A model generated the notes under the pieces. It ran no database searches, was not told where the DNA came from, and was given only the letters and a program-made list of their open reading frames with translations. The position numbers and the translations under genes were made by a program. Shown piece by piece: positions 25,040-33,564 of a DNA stretch of 54,690 nt. Within the stretch, counting starts at the first letter, position 1, and every line of letters begins with the position of its first letter. This stretch comes from DAIRUQ01 sp036803245. Its GTDB lineage: Bacteria > Chloroflexota > Anaerolineae > UBA1429. The stretch spans positions 1-54,690 of the forward strand of contig DAIRUQ010000004.1 of assembly GCA_036803245.1 (NCBI GenBank), written 5' to 3'.

Positions 25040-26134
25040 TTGACCGCTACCACGGAAACGCACGCATCGCTGGAGGACCTCCCACGCCGATCGGCGGCGC
25101 TCAGTCGGGTCGCCTTTGGTGGGCTGGTTGTCGCCTTGGTGTTGGCGTTTCTGCTCAGCCTGGCCTTGGGCTCGGTGCAGATCCCCCTGGACCAGGTCGT
25201 TCGGGTTCTGGCGGGAGGCGATGCCGCCAGAGATAGCTGGACCAAGATCGTACTCACCTATCGCCTACCCAAGGCGCTCACCGCGGTGTTGGCCGGCGCG
25301 GCGCTGGCCGTCAGCGGCCTTCAGATGCAGACGTTCTTTCGCAACCCGCTAGCTGATCCGTCCATCTTGGGCATCAACGCTGGGGCCAGCCTCGGCGTTG
25401 CGGCCGTGGTGCTTTCGGCCAAGACGGTGGCAGCCAACACCCTGCTCGCCAACCTTGATGTGCCCGGCCACCTGGGATTGGTGGCATCAGCCACCATCGG
25501 CGCTGCCCTGGTCCTGGTGGTGGTGATGGTTCTGGCTCGTTACGTCAATACTTTGACCCTCTTGATCCTCGGCATGATGATCGGCTATCTCACCAACGCC
25601 GTGGTGAGCGTGCTCCTGTATTTCAGCATCGCCGATCAGGTACGTGCCTATGTCTCGTGGACCTTTGGGAGCTTTGCCTCGGTGACCTGGCGGCAGATGC
25701 CCGTCCTGGCGGTGGCCTCCTTGGTGGGCCTCTGCCTGGCCTTTCTCCTGATAAAGTGGCTCAACGCCTTTTTACTGGGCGAGGGTTATGCCCAGTCGAT
25801 GGGTATGCCGGTGCGGCGAGCTCGGCTGTGGGTGGTGATCAATTCCGCTCTCCTCGCCGGAACCGTGACGGCGTTTTGCGGCCCCATCGGCTTTTTGGGG
25901 GTGGCCGTCCCCCATCTCTGTCGCGCACTCTGGGGCACCGCGGACCACCGGATACTGATCCCGGCCTCGGCTCTCATGGGCGCAGCCCTGGCGCTCCTCG
26001 CCGACCTTGCCGCCCAGATGCCCGGCAGCGCCACCGTACTACCGCTGAACGCCATCACAGCGCTCCTGGGCGCCCCGGTGGTGATCTGGGTGATCCTTCG
26101 TAGGACGCCGATGCGGGCGGGAGGCGGCTGGTGA
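25040..26134 (+). CDS. btuC: ABC transporter permease, FecCD/BtuC family
   Basis: 364 residues with about ten hydrophobic segments as in BtuC. Family landmarks include YRLPKALTAVLAGAALAVSGLQMQ, FRNPLADPSILGINAGASLG, and the cytoplasmic-loop region GPIGFLGVAVPHLCRALWG, which contacts the ATPase. The start is a TTG at 25040 with GAGGAG about 8 bases upstream; no in-frame ATG occurs before the first TM helix. It forms the membrane channel for cobalamin with BtuD. The stop codon overlaps the btuD GTG start (GTGA), indicating coupled translation. Confidence 0.92.
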   Translation: MTATTETHASLEDLPRRSAALSRVAFGGLVVALVLAFLLSLALGSVQIPLDQVVRVLAGGDAARDSWTKIVLTYRLPKALTAVLAGAALAVSGLQMQTFFRNPLADPSILGINAGASLGVAAVVLSAKTVAANTLLANLDVPGHLGLVASATIGAALVLVVVMVLARYVNTLTLLILGMMIGYLTNAVVSVLLYFSIADQVRAYVSWTFGSFASVTWRQMPVLAVASLVGLCLAFLLIKWLNAFLLGEGYAQSMGMPVRRARLWVVINSALLAGTVTAFCGPIGFLGVAVPHLCRALWGTADHRILIPASALMGAALALLADLAAQMPGSATVLPLNAITALLGAPVVIWVILRRTPMRAGGGW

Positions 26135-27228
26135 ACGCCACCCCAGTGCTGACCACCAAAGCTATGGCGATTGGCTACAAGGAGGCACGTCGTCCGCCCC
26201 GGCAGTTGGCCACGAACCTCTCGCTCACCCTGCAGGCCGGCGAGCTGGTTTGCCTCATCGGGCCCAACGGCGTGGGCAAGTCTACCCTCATTCGTACGCT
26301 CTCGGGCATGCAGCCACCCTTGGCGGGCGGCGTCGAGCTGGCCGGGCTCGACCTCACCTCCCTCAGCGCCCACGAGCGCTCCCGGCATCTGGCCGTGGTG
26401 CTGACCGAACGCATCAGCGTAGGTATGCTCACCGCCTACCTCCTAGTCTCCCTGGGCCGCCACCCGCATACGGGATGGACTGGGCGCCTCACGGACCAGG
26501 ACCACGAGGTGGTGCGATGGTCTCTGCGAGCGGTGGGCGCCGAGGACCTGGCCGGCCGTCCCGTATCCGAGCTTTCAGATGGCGAGCGGCAAAAGGTCAT
26601 GATCGCCCGCGCCCTGGCGCAAGAGCCCGTCCTGCTCATCCTCGACGAGCCGACAGCCTTTCTCGATCTGCCGCGACGTGTCGAGATCATGCGCGTGTTA
26701 CGACACCTGGCGCATACCACCGGCCGCGCTATCCTGCTCTCGACCCACGATCTGGACCTAGCCCTGCGGAGCGCCGACCGGCTGTGGCTGATGGCCATGG
26801 ACGGCACCCTGATCGACGGCGGGCCAGAGGACCTGGTGCTGAATGGCGGCATCGAGGCGGCCTTTCGCAGCGAGCGCATGGCGTTTGACGCCGAGAGCGG
26901 CTCGTTCCGGCTCACTACCGTGGCTCGCGGCACGGCCTGCATCGAGGGTGACGGTCTGGCAGCACGGTGGGCCGCGCGGGCGCTGGAACGGGCCGGCTAC
27001 CAACTACTGCCTGACTGCCAACCCGGCACCGTCAGGGTCACTGTCACCCAGGCGTTGGGATCTCCAACCTTTGCGGCGCAGCGCGGCACCGACTCGCGCC
27101 AGTTTGAGCGACTTCAGGAGCTCGTGCGCTGGCTCGACAGCCAAGACGGCGGCCGCGTCGAGCTCCAACCCATGCGGACAGCATTGCGCCAGGCTGTGGA
27201 AGCTCGCAACGATCCCCGACCAGAGTAG
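26131..27228 (+). CDS. btuD: ABC transporter ATPase of the cobalamin/iron-siderophore family, with C-terminal extension
   Basis: 365 residues. Walker A is GPNGVGKST, the signature is LSDGERQK (Asp at a position more often Gly), Walker B is LLILDEPT, and the H-loop is STHDLDLA. The ATPase core ends near 250; about 110 further residues, including EGDGLAARWAARALERAGY, form a C-terminal domain not found in E. coli BtuD. That domain is of unknown role and could be regulatory. The start is a GTG overlapping the btuC stop. B12 as substrate is inferred from the riboswitch upstream. Confidence 0.9.
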   Translation: MNATPVLTTKAMAIGYKEARRPPRQLATNLSLTLQAGELVCLIGPNGVGKSTLIRTLSGMQPPLAGGVELAGLDLTSLSAHERSRHLAVVLTERISVGMLTAYLLVSLGRHPHTGWTGRLTDQDHEVVRWSLRAVGAEDLAGRPVSELSDGERQKVMIARALAQEPVLLILDEPTAFLDLPRRVEIMRVLRHLAHTTGRAILLSTHDLDLALRSADRLWLMAMDGTLIDGGPEDLVLNGGIEAAFRSERMAFDAESGSFRLTTVARGTACIEGDGLAARWAARALERAGYQLLPDCQPGTVRVTVTQALGSPTFAAQRGTDSRQFERLQELVRWLDSQDGGRVELQPMRTALRQAVEARNDPRPE

Positions 27229-27302
27229 ACCGCCAAGCCGTCACCGGCACCCGTGTCCTGCACTCTGGCCACCGGTCGGCCATCCATCAGCGTCTGCCAT
27301 GC

Positions 27303-27331
27303 TTGACGTCTACGTCCAGTCCACGTAAGAT
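27303..27331 (+). promoter_or_regulatory. Predicted promoter for the diguanylate cyclase gene
   Basis: TTGACG (27303-27308), 17-bp spacer, TAAGAT (27326-27331), 57 bases before the GTG start. Confidence 0.6.
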
Positions 27332-27388
27332 CAAGGGAACAGAGACGCAAGGGGCGGTCCACGATCATCCCTCTGGAGAGGGCCCACG

Positions 27389-28933
27389 GTGCACTGGAAG
27401 TTCACGCCATATGTTTGGCCGCTGCTGGCCTCTGGCGCCGTCGGCATCGGCCTCGCGATTCTGGCGCTCCGTCGGCACCCCACCAAGGGGGCCCGGGCCT
27501 TTGCCGCCCTCGAGTTGGCCGTGGCCATCTGGGCCATCAGCTATGCCCTCGAGCTCTGTAGCCCCACGCTCCAGCAAAAGCTCTTCTGGTCCAGCATGCA
27601 GTACATCGGCATCGTGAGCGTGCCGGCTTTGTGGTTCTGGTTTGCCATGCAGTACGGCGGGCGTCCAATCCGGCCCTCCAGTCCCGGCGCCCTTTTGCTT
27701 GTTCTCATGCCCCTGACCACCCTATTGCTCGCCTGGACCAGTCGTTACCATGAGCTGCTCCGGAGCGACGTGCACCTCAAGGTCGTTGGCGACCTTGCCA
27801 TCATTGGCAAGACCTATGGTCCCTGGTTCTGGGTGCATACGGTGTTCTCCTATGCCATCCTCACCATCGGCACCTTGGTGCTGGTGCAGGGCCACTTTCG
27901 TTCGTCGCGCCTGTACCGTGCGCAGACCGGCGCCCTCCTTTTTGGCGCTGCTCTTCCCTGGGCGAGCAACATTCTATATCTGACGGGACGCACGCTGGTG
28001 CCCGGCGTGGACATCACTGCCGCCTCTTTTGCGGTCTCTGGCGTAGCCATCGCCTTGGCGCTGTTTCGATTTGGCCTACTCGACCTGGTACCAGCCGCCC
28101 GGGACGCCGTCATCGCCTCCCTCAGCGACGGCGTCCTTGTGCTAGATCATCGCAGCCGCATCGTGGATCTCAACCCCGCGGCAGAGCGAGTCATCAACCT
28201 GACGCAGACCCAGGCTGTCGGCCAGCATGCCAGCGTCATCTTTCCCGCGCATGCCCGCGAGCTGGCCCACTGCTGGAGCGCTTCCGATGCGCGTGCAGAG
28301 GTGGATCTGGGCGACGGCGACGAGGCCGAACACTATGACCTGCGGATTTCGCCACTGATGGATGGGCGCGGCAACCTGACGGGGCGCGTGGTGCTGCTGC
28401 ATGACGTGACCGAGCGCAAGCTCTTCGAGCAACAGCTTACCTATGTGAGTAGCCACGATCCCCTCACCAGCCTGTATAACCGCAGCCACTTTGAAAAAGA
28501 GATGGACCGCCTGGCCGAGAACGAAGGTCCGGTGGGCGTCGTGGTGGTGGACGTCAACGGACTCAAGAGCACCAACGATCGCTTTGGCCACCCCGCGGGC
28601 GATGCGTTGCTGCGCCGCGTCGCCACCATGCTCCGCGCCGTCTTTCGCACCAACGACATCGTAGCCCGCATCGGCGGTGACGAGTTCGGGGTGTTGCTCC
28701 CCGGCGCAGACCGCACTGGCACCACCACGGCGCTGAACCGCATGCGGCGGGCGCTTTCTGGCCAGTTGCAGCTACCGCAGAACGACCGCATCAGCCTGGC
28801 CATGGGCAGCGCGGTGGCCCCCAGGGGAGCGCTCGTTCGTCGCGCCTTTCGCGAGGCCGACGCCAACATGTATAGCGACAAACAACGCCAACGGACGGCT
28901 AGCGGCATCATACGTGGCTCTCACCTGAACTAG
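27389..28933 (+). CDS. Membrane diguanylate cyclase: 7TM sensor (HisKA_7TM-like), PAS and GGDEF
   Basis: 514 residues from a GTG at 27389 with GGAGAGG upstream. Residues 1 to about 230 hold about seven TM helices with motifs of the HisKA_7TM input module (WAISYALEL, MQYIGIVSVPALWFWFAMQYGG). A PAS domain follows at about 235-350 (DGVLVLDHRSRIVDLNPAAERV). The GGDEF domain occupies about 360-510: the catalytic motif GGDEF is intact at 429-433, and RTND five residues before it matches the RxxD inhibitory site. It should make c-di-GMP in response to a membrane or small-molecule signal, with product inhibition. The ligand is unknown. It is transcribed alone. Confidence 0.92.
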   Translation: MHWKFTPYVWPLLASGAVGIGLAILALRRHPTKGARAFAALELAVAIWAISYALELCSPTLQQKLFWSSMQYIGIVSVPALWFWFAMQYGGRPIRPSSPGALLLVLMPLTTLLLAWTSRYHELLRSDVHLKVVGDLAIIGKTYGPWFWVHTVFSYAILTIGTLVLVQGHFRSSRLYRAQTGALLFGAALPWASNILYLTGRTLVPGVDITAASFAVSGVAIALALFRFGLLDLVPAARDAVIASLSDGVLVLDHRSRIVDLNPAAERVINLTQTQAVGQHASVIFPAHARELAHCWSASDARAEVDLGDGDEAEHYDLRISPLMDGRGNLTGRVVLLHDVTERKLFEQQLTYVSSHDPLTSLYNRSHFEKEMDRLAENEGPVGVVVVDVNGLKSTNDRFGHPAGDALLRRVATMLRAVFRTNDIVARIGGDEFGVLLPGADRTGTTTALNRMRRALSGQLQLPQNDRISLAMGSAVAPRGALVRRAFREADANMYSDKQRQRTASGIIRGSHLN

Positions 28934-28972
28934 CCTTATTCGTGCCGGCGCCCACGTTCCGGCCTCCTGACC

Positions 28973-29001
28973 TTGGCACCACGCGACCAGCCCCTTATAC
29001 T
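28973..29001 (+). promoter_or_regulatory. Predicted promoter for the UroD-like/sulfatase operon
   Basis: TTGGCA (28973-28978), 17-bp spacer, TATACT (28996-29001), 35 bases before the ATG at 29036. Confidence 0.65.
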
Positions 29002-29035
29002 GACTGCGCTGTCGTCGCCCCCCGGAGGAGGAATC

Positions 29036-30022
29036 ATGAACCACGTGGAGCGCTTTCGCGCCCTGATGAGCTTTCAGCCCGTCGACCGCCTCCCACGCCT
29101 AGAGTGGGCCACCTGGTGGAACCAGACCATCGACCGCTGGCATCAAGAGGGGCTGCCTAGCCATCTCACCGAGACCTTTGAGATCGATCTCCACTTTGGT
29201 CTCGATCCCCACAAGCAGTTCTGGTTCAACCCGCGCCTGCCAGGCCTGCCCCCGCCCACCCACCACGGCGCCACCATCATCGGTAGCGAGGAGGACTATC
29301 AGCGACTCCGCCAGTACCTGTTTCCGCCGGTCGAGTCGCTCCTAGGTGAGATATCCCGGTACGGCGAGATGCAGGCCCGCGGCGAGTGCGTGGTCTGGTT
29401 CACCATCGATGGGTACTTTTGGTATCCACGCACGCTGCTCGGCATCGAGCGCCACCTCTATGCCTTTTACGATCAGCCCGAGCTGATGCACCGCATGAAC
29501 AGCGAACTGGTCGATTGGGAGATCGAGCTTGTCCATGCCATCTGCCAGATCTGCCGGCCGGTCTACATGACCTTTGCCGAGGACATGTCCTATAACCACG
29601 GCCCCATGCTCAGCAAGCCGCTCTTTGAGGAGTTCGTGGCGCCCTACTATCGGCGCATCATTCCCGTGCTGCGCGAGTACGACATTCTGCCGATCATTGA
29701 CTCGGACGGTGACATCACCAAGCTGGTGCCCTGGTTCGCCGAGGTCGATGTCCATGGCTTTTTGCCGCTGGAGCGACAGGCCGGCGTCGACCTGGCGTCG
29801 CTCCGCACCAACCACCCGGAGCTGCGCCTCATCGGCCACTTTGACAAGATGACCATGACCAAGGGCGAGGCGGCCATGCGCGCCGAGTTCGAGCGGCTAC
29901 TCCCGGCCATGCGGCAAGGGGGCTTTATACCCAGCGTCGACCATCAGACGCCTCCAGGCGTCTCGCTGGAGCAGTACCGCACCTATCTGAGCCTGCTGTG
30001 GGAATACACCGCCAAGGTCTAG
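29036..30022 (+). CDS. UroD/MtaA-superfamily protein with an all-Asp putative metal site
   Basis: 328 residues with the URO-D-type TIM barrel. It starts HVERFRALMSFQPVDRLPR, the usual N-terminal helix and motif of the superfamily, and contains the AEDMSYNHGPMLS loop. Where corrinoid-linked methyltransferases of the MtaA type carry His-x-Cys and a later Cys as Zn ligands, this protein has Asp222-Ser-Asp224 and Asp302. It is therefore unlikely to be a standard methylcobamide:thiol methyltransferase, and it lacks the porphyrin-site features needed to claim uroporphyrinogen decarboxylase. GGAGGAGGAATC precedes the ATG. The sulfatase gene begins 18 bases later, so the two are cotranscribed. Substrate is unknown. 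Confidence 0.75.
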   Translation: MNHVERFRALMSFQPVDRLPRLEWATWWNQTIDRWHQEGLPSHLTETFEIDLHFGLDPHKQFWFNPRLPGLPPPTHHGATIIGSEEDYQRLRQYLFPPVESLLGEISRYGEMQARGECVVWFTIDGYFWYPRTLLGIERHLYAFYDQPELMHRMNSELVDWEIELVHAICQICRPVYMTFAEDMSYNHGPMLSKPLFEEFVAPYYRRIIPVLREYDILPIIDSDGDITKLVPWFAEVDVHGFLPLERQAGVDLASLRTNHPELRLIGHFDKMTMTKGEAAMRAEFERLLPAMRQGGFIPSVDHQTPPGVSLEQYRTYLSLLWEYTAKV

Positions 30023-30040
30023 CCTGGGAAGGAGGCCACC

Positions 30041-31489
30041 ATGCCCGCACGCCCCAATATCGTCTTGATCATGGCCGATCAGTGGCGCGGTGATTGCCTC
30101 TCCGCCGACGGGCACCCAGTGGTCCAGACGCCATATCTTGACCAGTTGGCGGGGCAGGGCGTGCGTTTCACGCGGGCCTACTCGGCCACGCCCACCTGCA
30201 TTCCGGCCCGCGCCGCGCTCCACACCGGTCAGGCGCCGCGAACACATGGACGGGTCGGCTATCAGGATGGGGTCCCCTGGAACTATCCGGTAACGTTGGC
30301 CGGCGAGTTCACCCGCCACGGCTACCAGACCGAGGCTGTAGGCAAGATGCACGTCTACCCCGAGCGCTCGCTGATGGGGTTCCAGCACGTCACCCTACAC
30401 GACGGGTTCCTGCACTTTGCTCGGAGCCAGCACCCATGCCTGGAAGAGATCGATGACTATGTCCCGTGGCTCCGAGAACAGCTGGGGCGCGACGCGGACT
30501 ATTTCGAGCACGGGGTAAACTGCAACTCGATGGTCGCCCGCCCGTGGGATAAGGAAGAGTACCTCCACCCCACCAATTGGGTCACCAGTGAGGCGATCCA
30601 CTTTTTACGGCGGCGGGACCGCCGTGCGCCTTTCTTCTTGTTCGTTTCGTACCACCGACCCCACCCGCCGTTCGACCCGCCAGCATGGGCCTATGAGATG
30701 TACCTTAACCAGCCCATGCCCGACCCCCCGGTGGGCGACTGGCATCGCATCTTTGCGGATAGCAGCGCGCCCCATCGGGCTGATCCCTTTTACGCGCAGA
30801 TGGACTCGCGCCGTCTACAGATGGCGCGAGCGGGCTACTATGGGCACATCACTCATATCGATCACCAGATCAACCGCCTGCTTGAGGCGCTGCAGGAGCA
30901 TGGCGTGGGGTCGAACACCTATGTCTGTTTTACCGCCGACCATGGCGAGATGCTGGGCGACCACCACCTGTTCCGCAAGGCGTACCCCTACGAGGGTTCG
31001 GCGCGGGTACCCTTGATCTTGGCAGGCCCTCAGTATGCAGGCTTTGAGGGCAACAGTGTGCGTGGCGAGATAGCCGAGCTGCGCGACATCATGCCGACAC
31101 TGCTCGATTGCGCGGGGCTAGCCGTCCCGGGCACCGTCGAGGGCAAGAGCCTGGTCCCCTGGGCCCGAGGCGAGACATCGCCGTGGCGCCGCTACCTGCA
31201 CGGCGAACACACGCTCATCGGCCAATCGGTTCAGTGGATCACAGACGCTCGCATCAAGTACGTGTGGTTCAGCGGCAGCGGACAGGAGCAGCTCTTTGAT
31301 CTGGCCTCAGACCCACAGGAAACCACCAACCTGGCCACGCGTGCAGACATGCAGACCACGCTTGAGCACTGGCGTGGCGTCCTAATGGCAGAGTTGGCGG
31401 GGCGCGAGGAAGGCTTTACAGACGGCGAACGACTCATCACGGGACGGCCGGTGAGCGCCTGTCTCAGCCACATACGCCCAGAGGGGTAG
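30041..31489 (+). CDS. Type I (formylglycine-dependent) sulfatase
   Basis: 482 residues without a signal peptide, so probably cytoplasmic. The N-terminal metal site NIVLIMADQWRGD and the active-site motif TPTCIPARAALHTG are clear; Cys53 in C-x-P-x-R is the residue converted to formylglycine. DHGEMLGDHHLFRK supplies further metal and sulfate ligands. A formylglycine-generating enzyme is required but not seen here. GGAAGG precedes the ATG. It shares an operon with a UroD-like gene and is convergent with the BMP transporter operon, three bases apart. Sulfated carbohydrate, choline-sulfate or phosphonate-ester substrates are all possible. Confidence 0.9.
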   Translation: MPARPNIVLIMADQWRGDCLSADGHPVVQTPYLDQLAGQGVRFTRAYSATPTCIPARAALHTGQAPRTHGRVGYQDGVPWNYPVTLAGEFTRHGYQTEAVGKMHVYPERSLMGFQHVTLHDGFLHFARSQHPCLEEIDDYVPWLREQLGRDADYFEHGVNCNSMVARPWDKEEYLHPTNWVTSEAIHFLRRRDRRAPFFLFVSYHRPHPPFDPPAWAYEMYLNQPMPDPPVGDWHRIFADSSAPHRADPFYAQMDSRRLQMARAGYYGHITHIDHQINRLLEALQEHGVGSNTYVCFTADHGEMLGDHHLFRKAYPYEGSARVPLILAGPQYAGFEGNSVRGEIAELRDIMPTLLDCAGLAVPGTVEGKSLVPWARGETSPWRRYLHGEHTLIGQSVQWITDARIKYVWFSGSGQEQLFDLASDPQETTNLATRADMQTTLEHWRGVLMAELAGREEGFTDGERLITGRPVSACLSHIRPEG

Positions 31490-31492
31490 CTT

Positions 31493-32467
31493 TCAGCCGC
31501 GGACAAAGCGGGTGCCCATGGCCTCCGGAGGCGAAGAACGCAGCAGGCGTCGCGCTGGGCGCTGCAGCCGGGCGGGCAGCGAAAGCAACAGCCTCTCCAG
31601 CCACCCGCTGCCGACCAGCGCCAGGGTCGCGATCATCAGCAGCCATGGCGCCATGTTGAGGAGCGTCACGGGCGCGCCGGGGACAGTGCGCTGTAGGTAG
31701 GTGACCAAGGCCTTGAGCGCGCCGAACAGGTACGCCCCCAAAGCGATGCGCATGGGATGCCAGCCGCCAAAGATAACGATGGCGAGAGCGATCCAGCCCA
31801 TGCCACGGGTATGCCCCTTGGCCCAGCCCAACTGGATGGCCATCGAGTACATGGCGCCGGCACAGCCCACTAATGCACCACCCAGGGCCGCATACAGCAG
31901 ACGCACCCGCTGGACCGGCACCCCTCGCACATAGGCCGAGACGGGCCGCTCGCCGGTGGCGCGCAGCCGCAACCCCGCCCTGGTGCGATAGAGCCACCAC
32001 CAGGCTAGGAGCATCAACGCGATGCTGGCATACACCACCACGTTCTGCTGAAACAGGATTGGGCCGAGCACGGGGATGCGCTCCAGGAGTGGCAGAGGCC
32101 AGTGCGGCACCGATGCGCCACGGATGCGGGTGTAGGACTGCCCCACAAAGGCGCTGAGGCTATCGCCCAGCAGCGTCAGCACAAAGCCGATAGCCACCTG
32201 CTCTTGGTGCAATACGATGCTGCCCAAAGCCACGATGAGGGCCATGATCGCGCCAACAATCGCGGCCGCGGCAAAGGCCAGCGGCACACTGCCGGTGTGG
32301 TATCCTACGATAAAGGCCAGCGCCGCTGCCAGTAGAATGGTGCCATCTAGCGACAGGTTGACCACTCCAGCGCGTTCGGTCAACATCTCGCCCAACGCTG
32401 CCGTCAGGAGCGGCGACGAGGTGGCCACCACGGACGCCAGCATGCTGATCAGTACCTGATTGGTCAT
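31493..32467 (-). CDS. BMP-system ABC transporter permease 2 (nucleoside type)
   Basis: 324 residues with about nine TM segments of the BPD_transp_2 (RbsC/NupQ-like) permease family. TERAGVVNLSLDGTILLAA is a strong signature of the second permease of guanosine/nucleoside BMP transporters. It is the last gene of the operon; its ATG overlaps the previous stop (ATGA-type, 4 bases), implying coupled translation. It forms the channel together with the 32464-33564 permease. It ends three bases from the convergent sulfatase stop codon, leaving no room for a private terminator. Confidence 0.9.
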   Translation of the reverse strand: MTNQVLISMLASVVATSSPLLTAALGEMLTERAGVVNLSLDGTILLAAALAFIVGYHTGSVPLAFAAAAIVGAIMALIVALGSIVLHQEQVAIGFVLTLLGDSLSAFVGQSYTRIRGASVPHWPLPLLERIPVLGPILFQQNVVVYASIALMLLAWWWLYRTRAGLRLRATGERPVSAYVRGVPVQRVRLLYAALGGALVGCAGAMYSMAIQLGWAKGHTRGMGWIALAIVIFGGWHPMRIALGAYLFGALKALVTYLQRTVPGAPVTLLNMAPWLLMIATLALVGSGWLERLLLSLPARLQRPARRLLRSSPPEAMGTRFVRG

Positions 32468-33564
32468 GCCAACGCCTCCCCTTCGCCCGCCGGGCCTGCC
32501 CCCGCACTGCTCTGGGGCTGCCGGCCACGGCTTGCGGTCGAAGCCGCCTCAAGACGTTGCCGCACACCCCCGATCAAGACAGCAAAGAGCACCAAAAAGC
32601 CCTGCAGCACGCCGCCCACCGAATCGTCCAGCTGCATCACGAGGTTGAGCCGCTGGCTGCCGGTAAGGATGGCCGCGAAAAAGACGACGATGAACGGCAC
32701 CCATGTCGCCTTGGTGGAGGCCAGCATGACCACCAAGAGGGCCAGAAACCCGATGTTCCCAGAGATCAGGGGGCGGAGGCTCTGATAGGTGCCCAAGGCG
32801 CGCATGGCCCCGGCCACGCCCGCCAGGGCGCCGCAGGCAGCCATCGAGAGGATGGTGTTGCGCTCCACCCGAACGCCCAGGATGTGGGCCGAGGCGCGAC
32901 TGCGACCCATGGCACGAAGTTGCAGGCCCCAATGAGTGCCCCGCAGGGCCAAAACCACCACCGCAAAGCCAAGCGCCGCCAACAAGAGGGCCACCCAGCT
33001 CACGCGGAGCCCCGTCATCATGGGCAACACGGCGTGACGGCCAAAGATGGGCGTGCTGTGGACGCTGCCGCCCTCGGGGGGCTGCCACGGCCCAGAGATC
33101 AACCAGGTAGTGAGGTTCGTGGCCAAATAGTTGAGCGCCGTCCCCGAAAAGATCTCGTTCACTTGGGCGACGTTGCGCAGCCAGGCTGCGATGGCGGCCC
33201 AGAGCGCGCCTCCAACCATAGCCGCCAGAATCTCCAGAGGAATCTGCAGGCCAGCCGGCAGCCGAACGTAAAGCGCTACGGCGCTGGCAAAGATCGCGCC
33301 CATGGCGATCTGCCCCTCGATGCCGATGTTCCACAGCCCCGCGGTGAACGTGAGCAGCAGGCCGCTGGCACACAGCAAGAGCGGCACCCCAAAGGCCAAA
33401 ACGTCGGCCATCTTGGCGGGGCTCTCAAAGGCGCCCTGTAGGATCTGCCGGTAGGCCTCTCCAGGAGGGGCCCCCACCGCTACCAACAGCGCCGACACAC
33501 TCGCCAGCGCCAACACGAACGGCGCCAGACCCAGCAGCACCTTGCGCCAGCTCAGCTCGCTCAT
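32464..33564 (-). CDS. BMP-system ABC transporter permease 1 (nucleoside type)
   Basis: 366 residues, a BPD_transp_2 permease with about eight to nine TM helices. TFTAGLWNIGIEGQIAMGAI is the counterpart signature to the one in the partner permease, and GTALNYLATNLTTWLISGPW is typical of NupP-like proteins. The C-terminal tail is short and cytoplasmic. It overlaps the ATPase gene upstream and the second permease downstream, each by four bases. Purine or pyrimidine nucleosides are the best guess for the substrate. Confidence 0.9.
   Translation of the reverse strand: MSELSWRKVLLGLAPFVLALASVSALLVAVGAPPGEAYRQILQGAFESPAKMADVLAFGVPLLLCASGLLLTFTAGLWNIGIEGQIAMGAIFASAVALYVRLPAGLQIPLEILAAMVGGALWAAIAAWLRNVAQVNEIFSGTALNYLATNLTTWLISGPWQPPEGGSVHSTPIFGRHAVLPMMTGLRVSWVALLLAALGFAVVVLALRGTHWGLQLRAMGRSRASAHILGVRVERNTILSMAACGALAGVAGAMRALGTYQSLRPLISGNIGFLALLVVMLASTKATWVPFIVVFFAAILTGSQRLNLVMQLDDSVGGVLQGFLVLFAVLIGGVRQRLEAASTASRGRQPQSSAGAGPAGEGEALA

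Noticed and set aside
29036..30022. Uroporphyrinogen decarboxylase (hemE) function for the UroD-like genes
   Set aside because: Neither copy shows the porphyrin-site features of HemE clearly, no other heme genes are near, and the context is sulfatase or purO.
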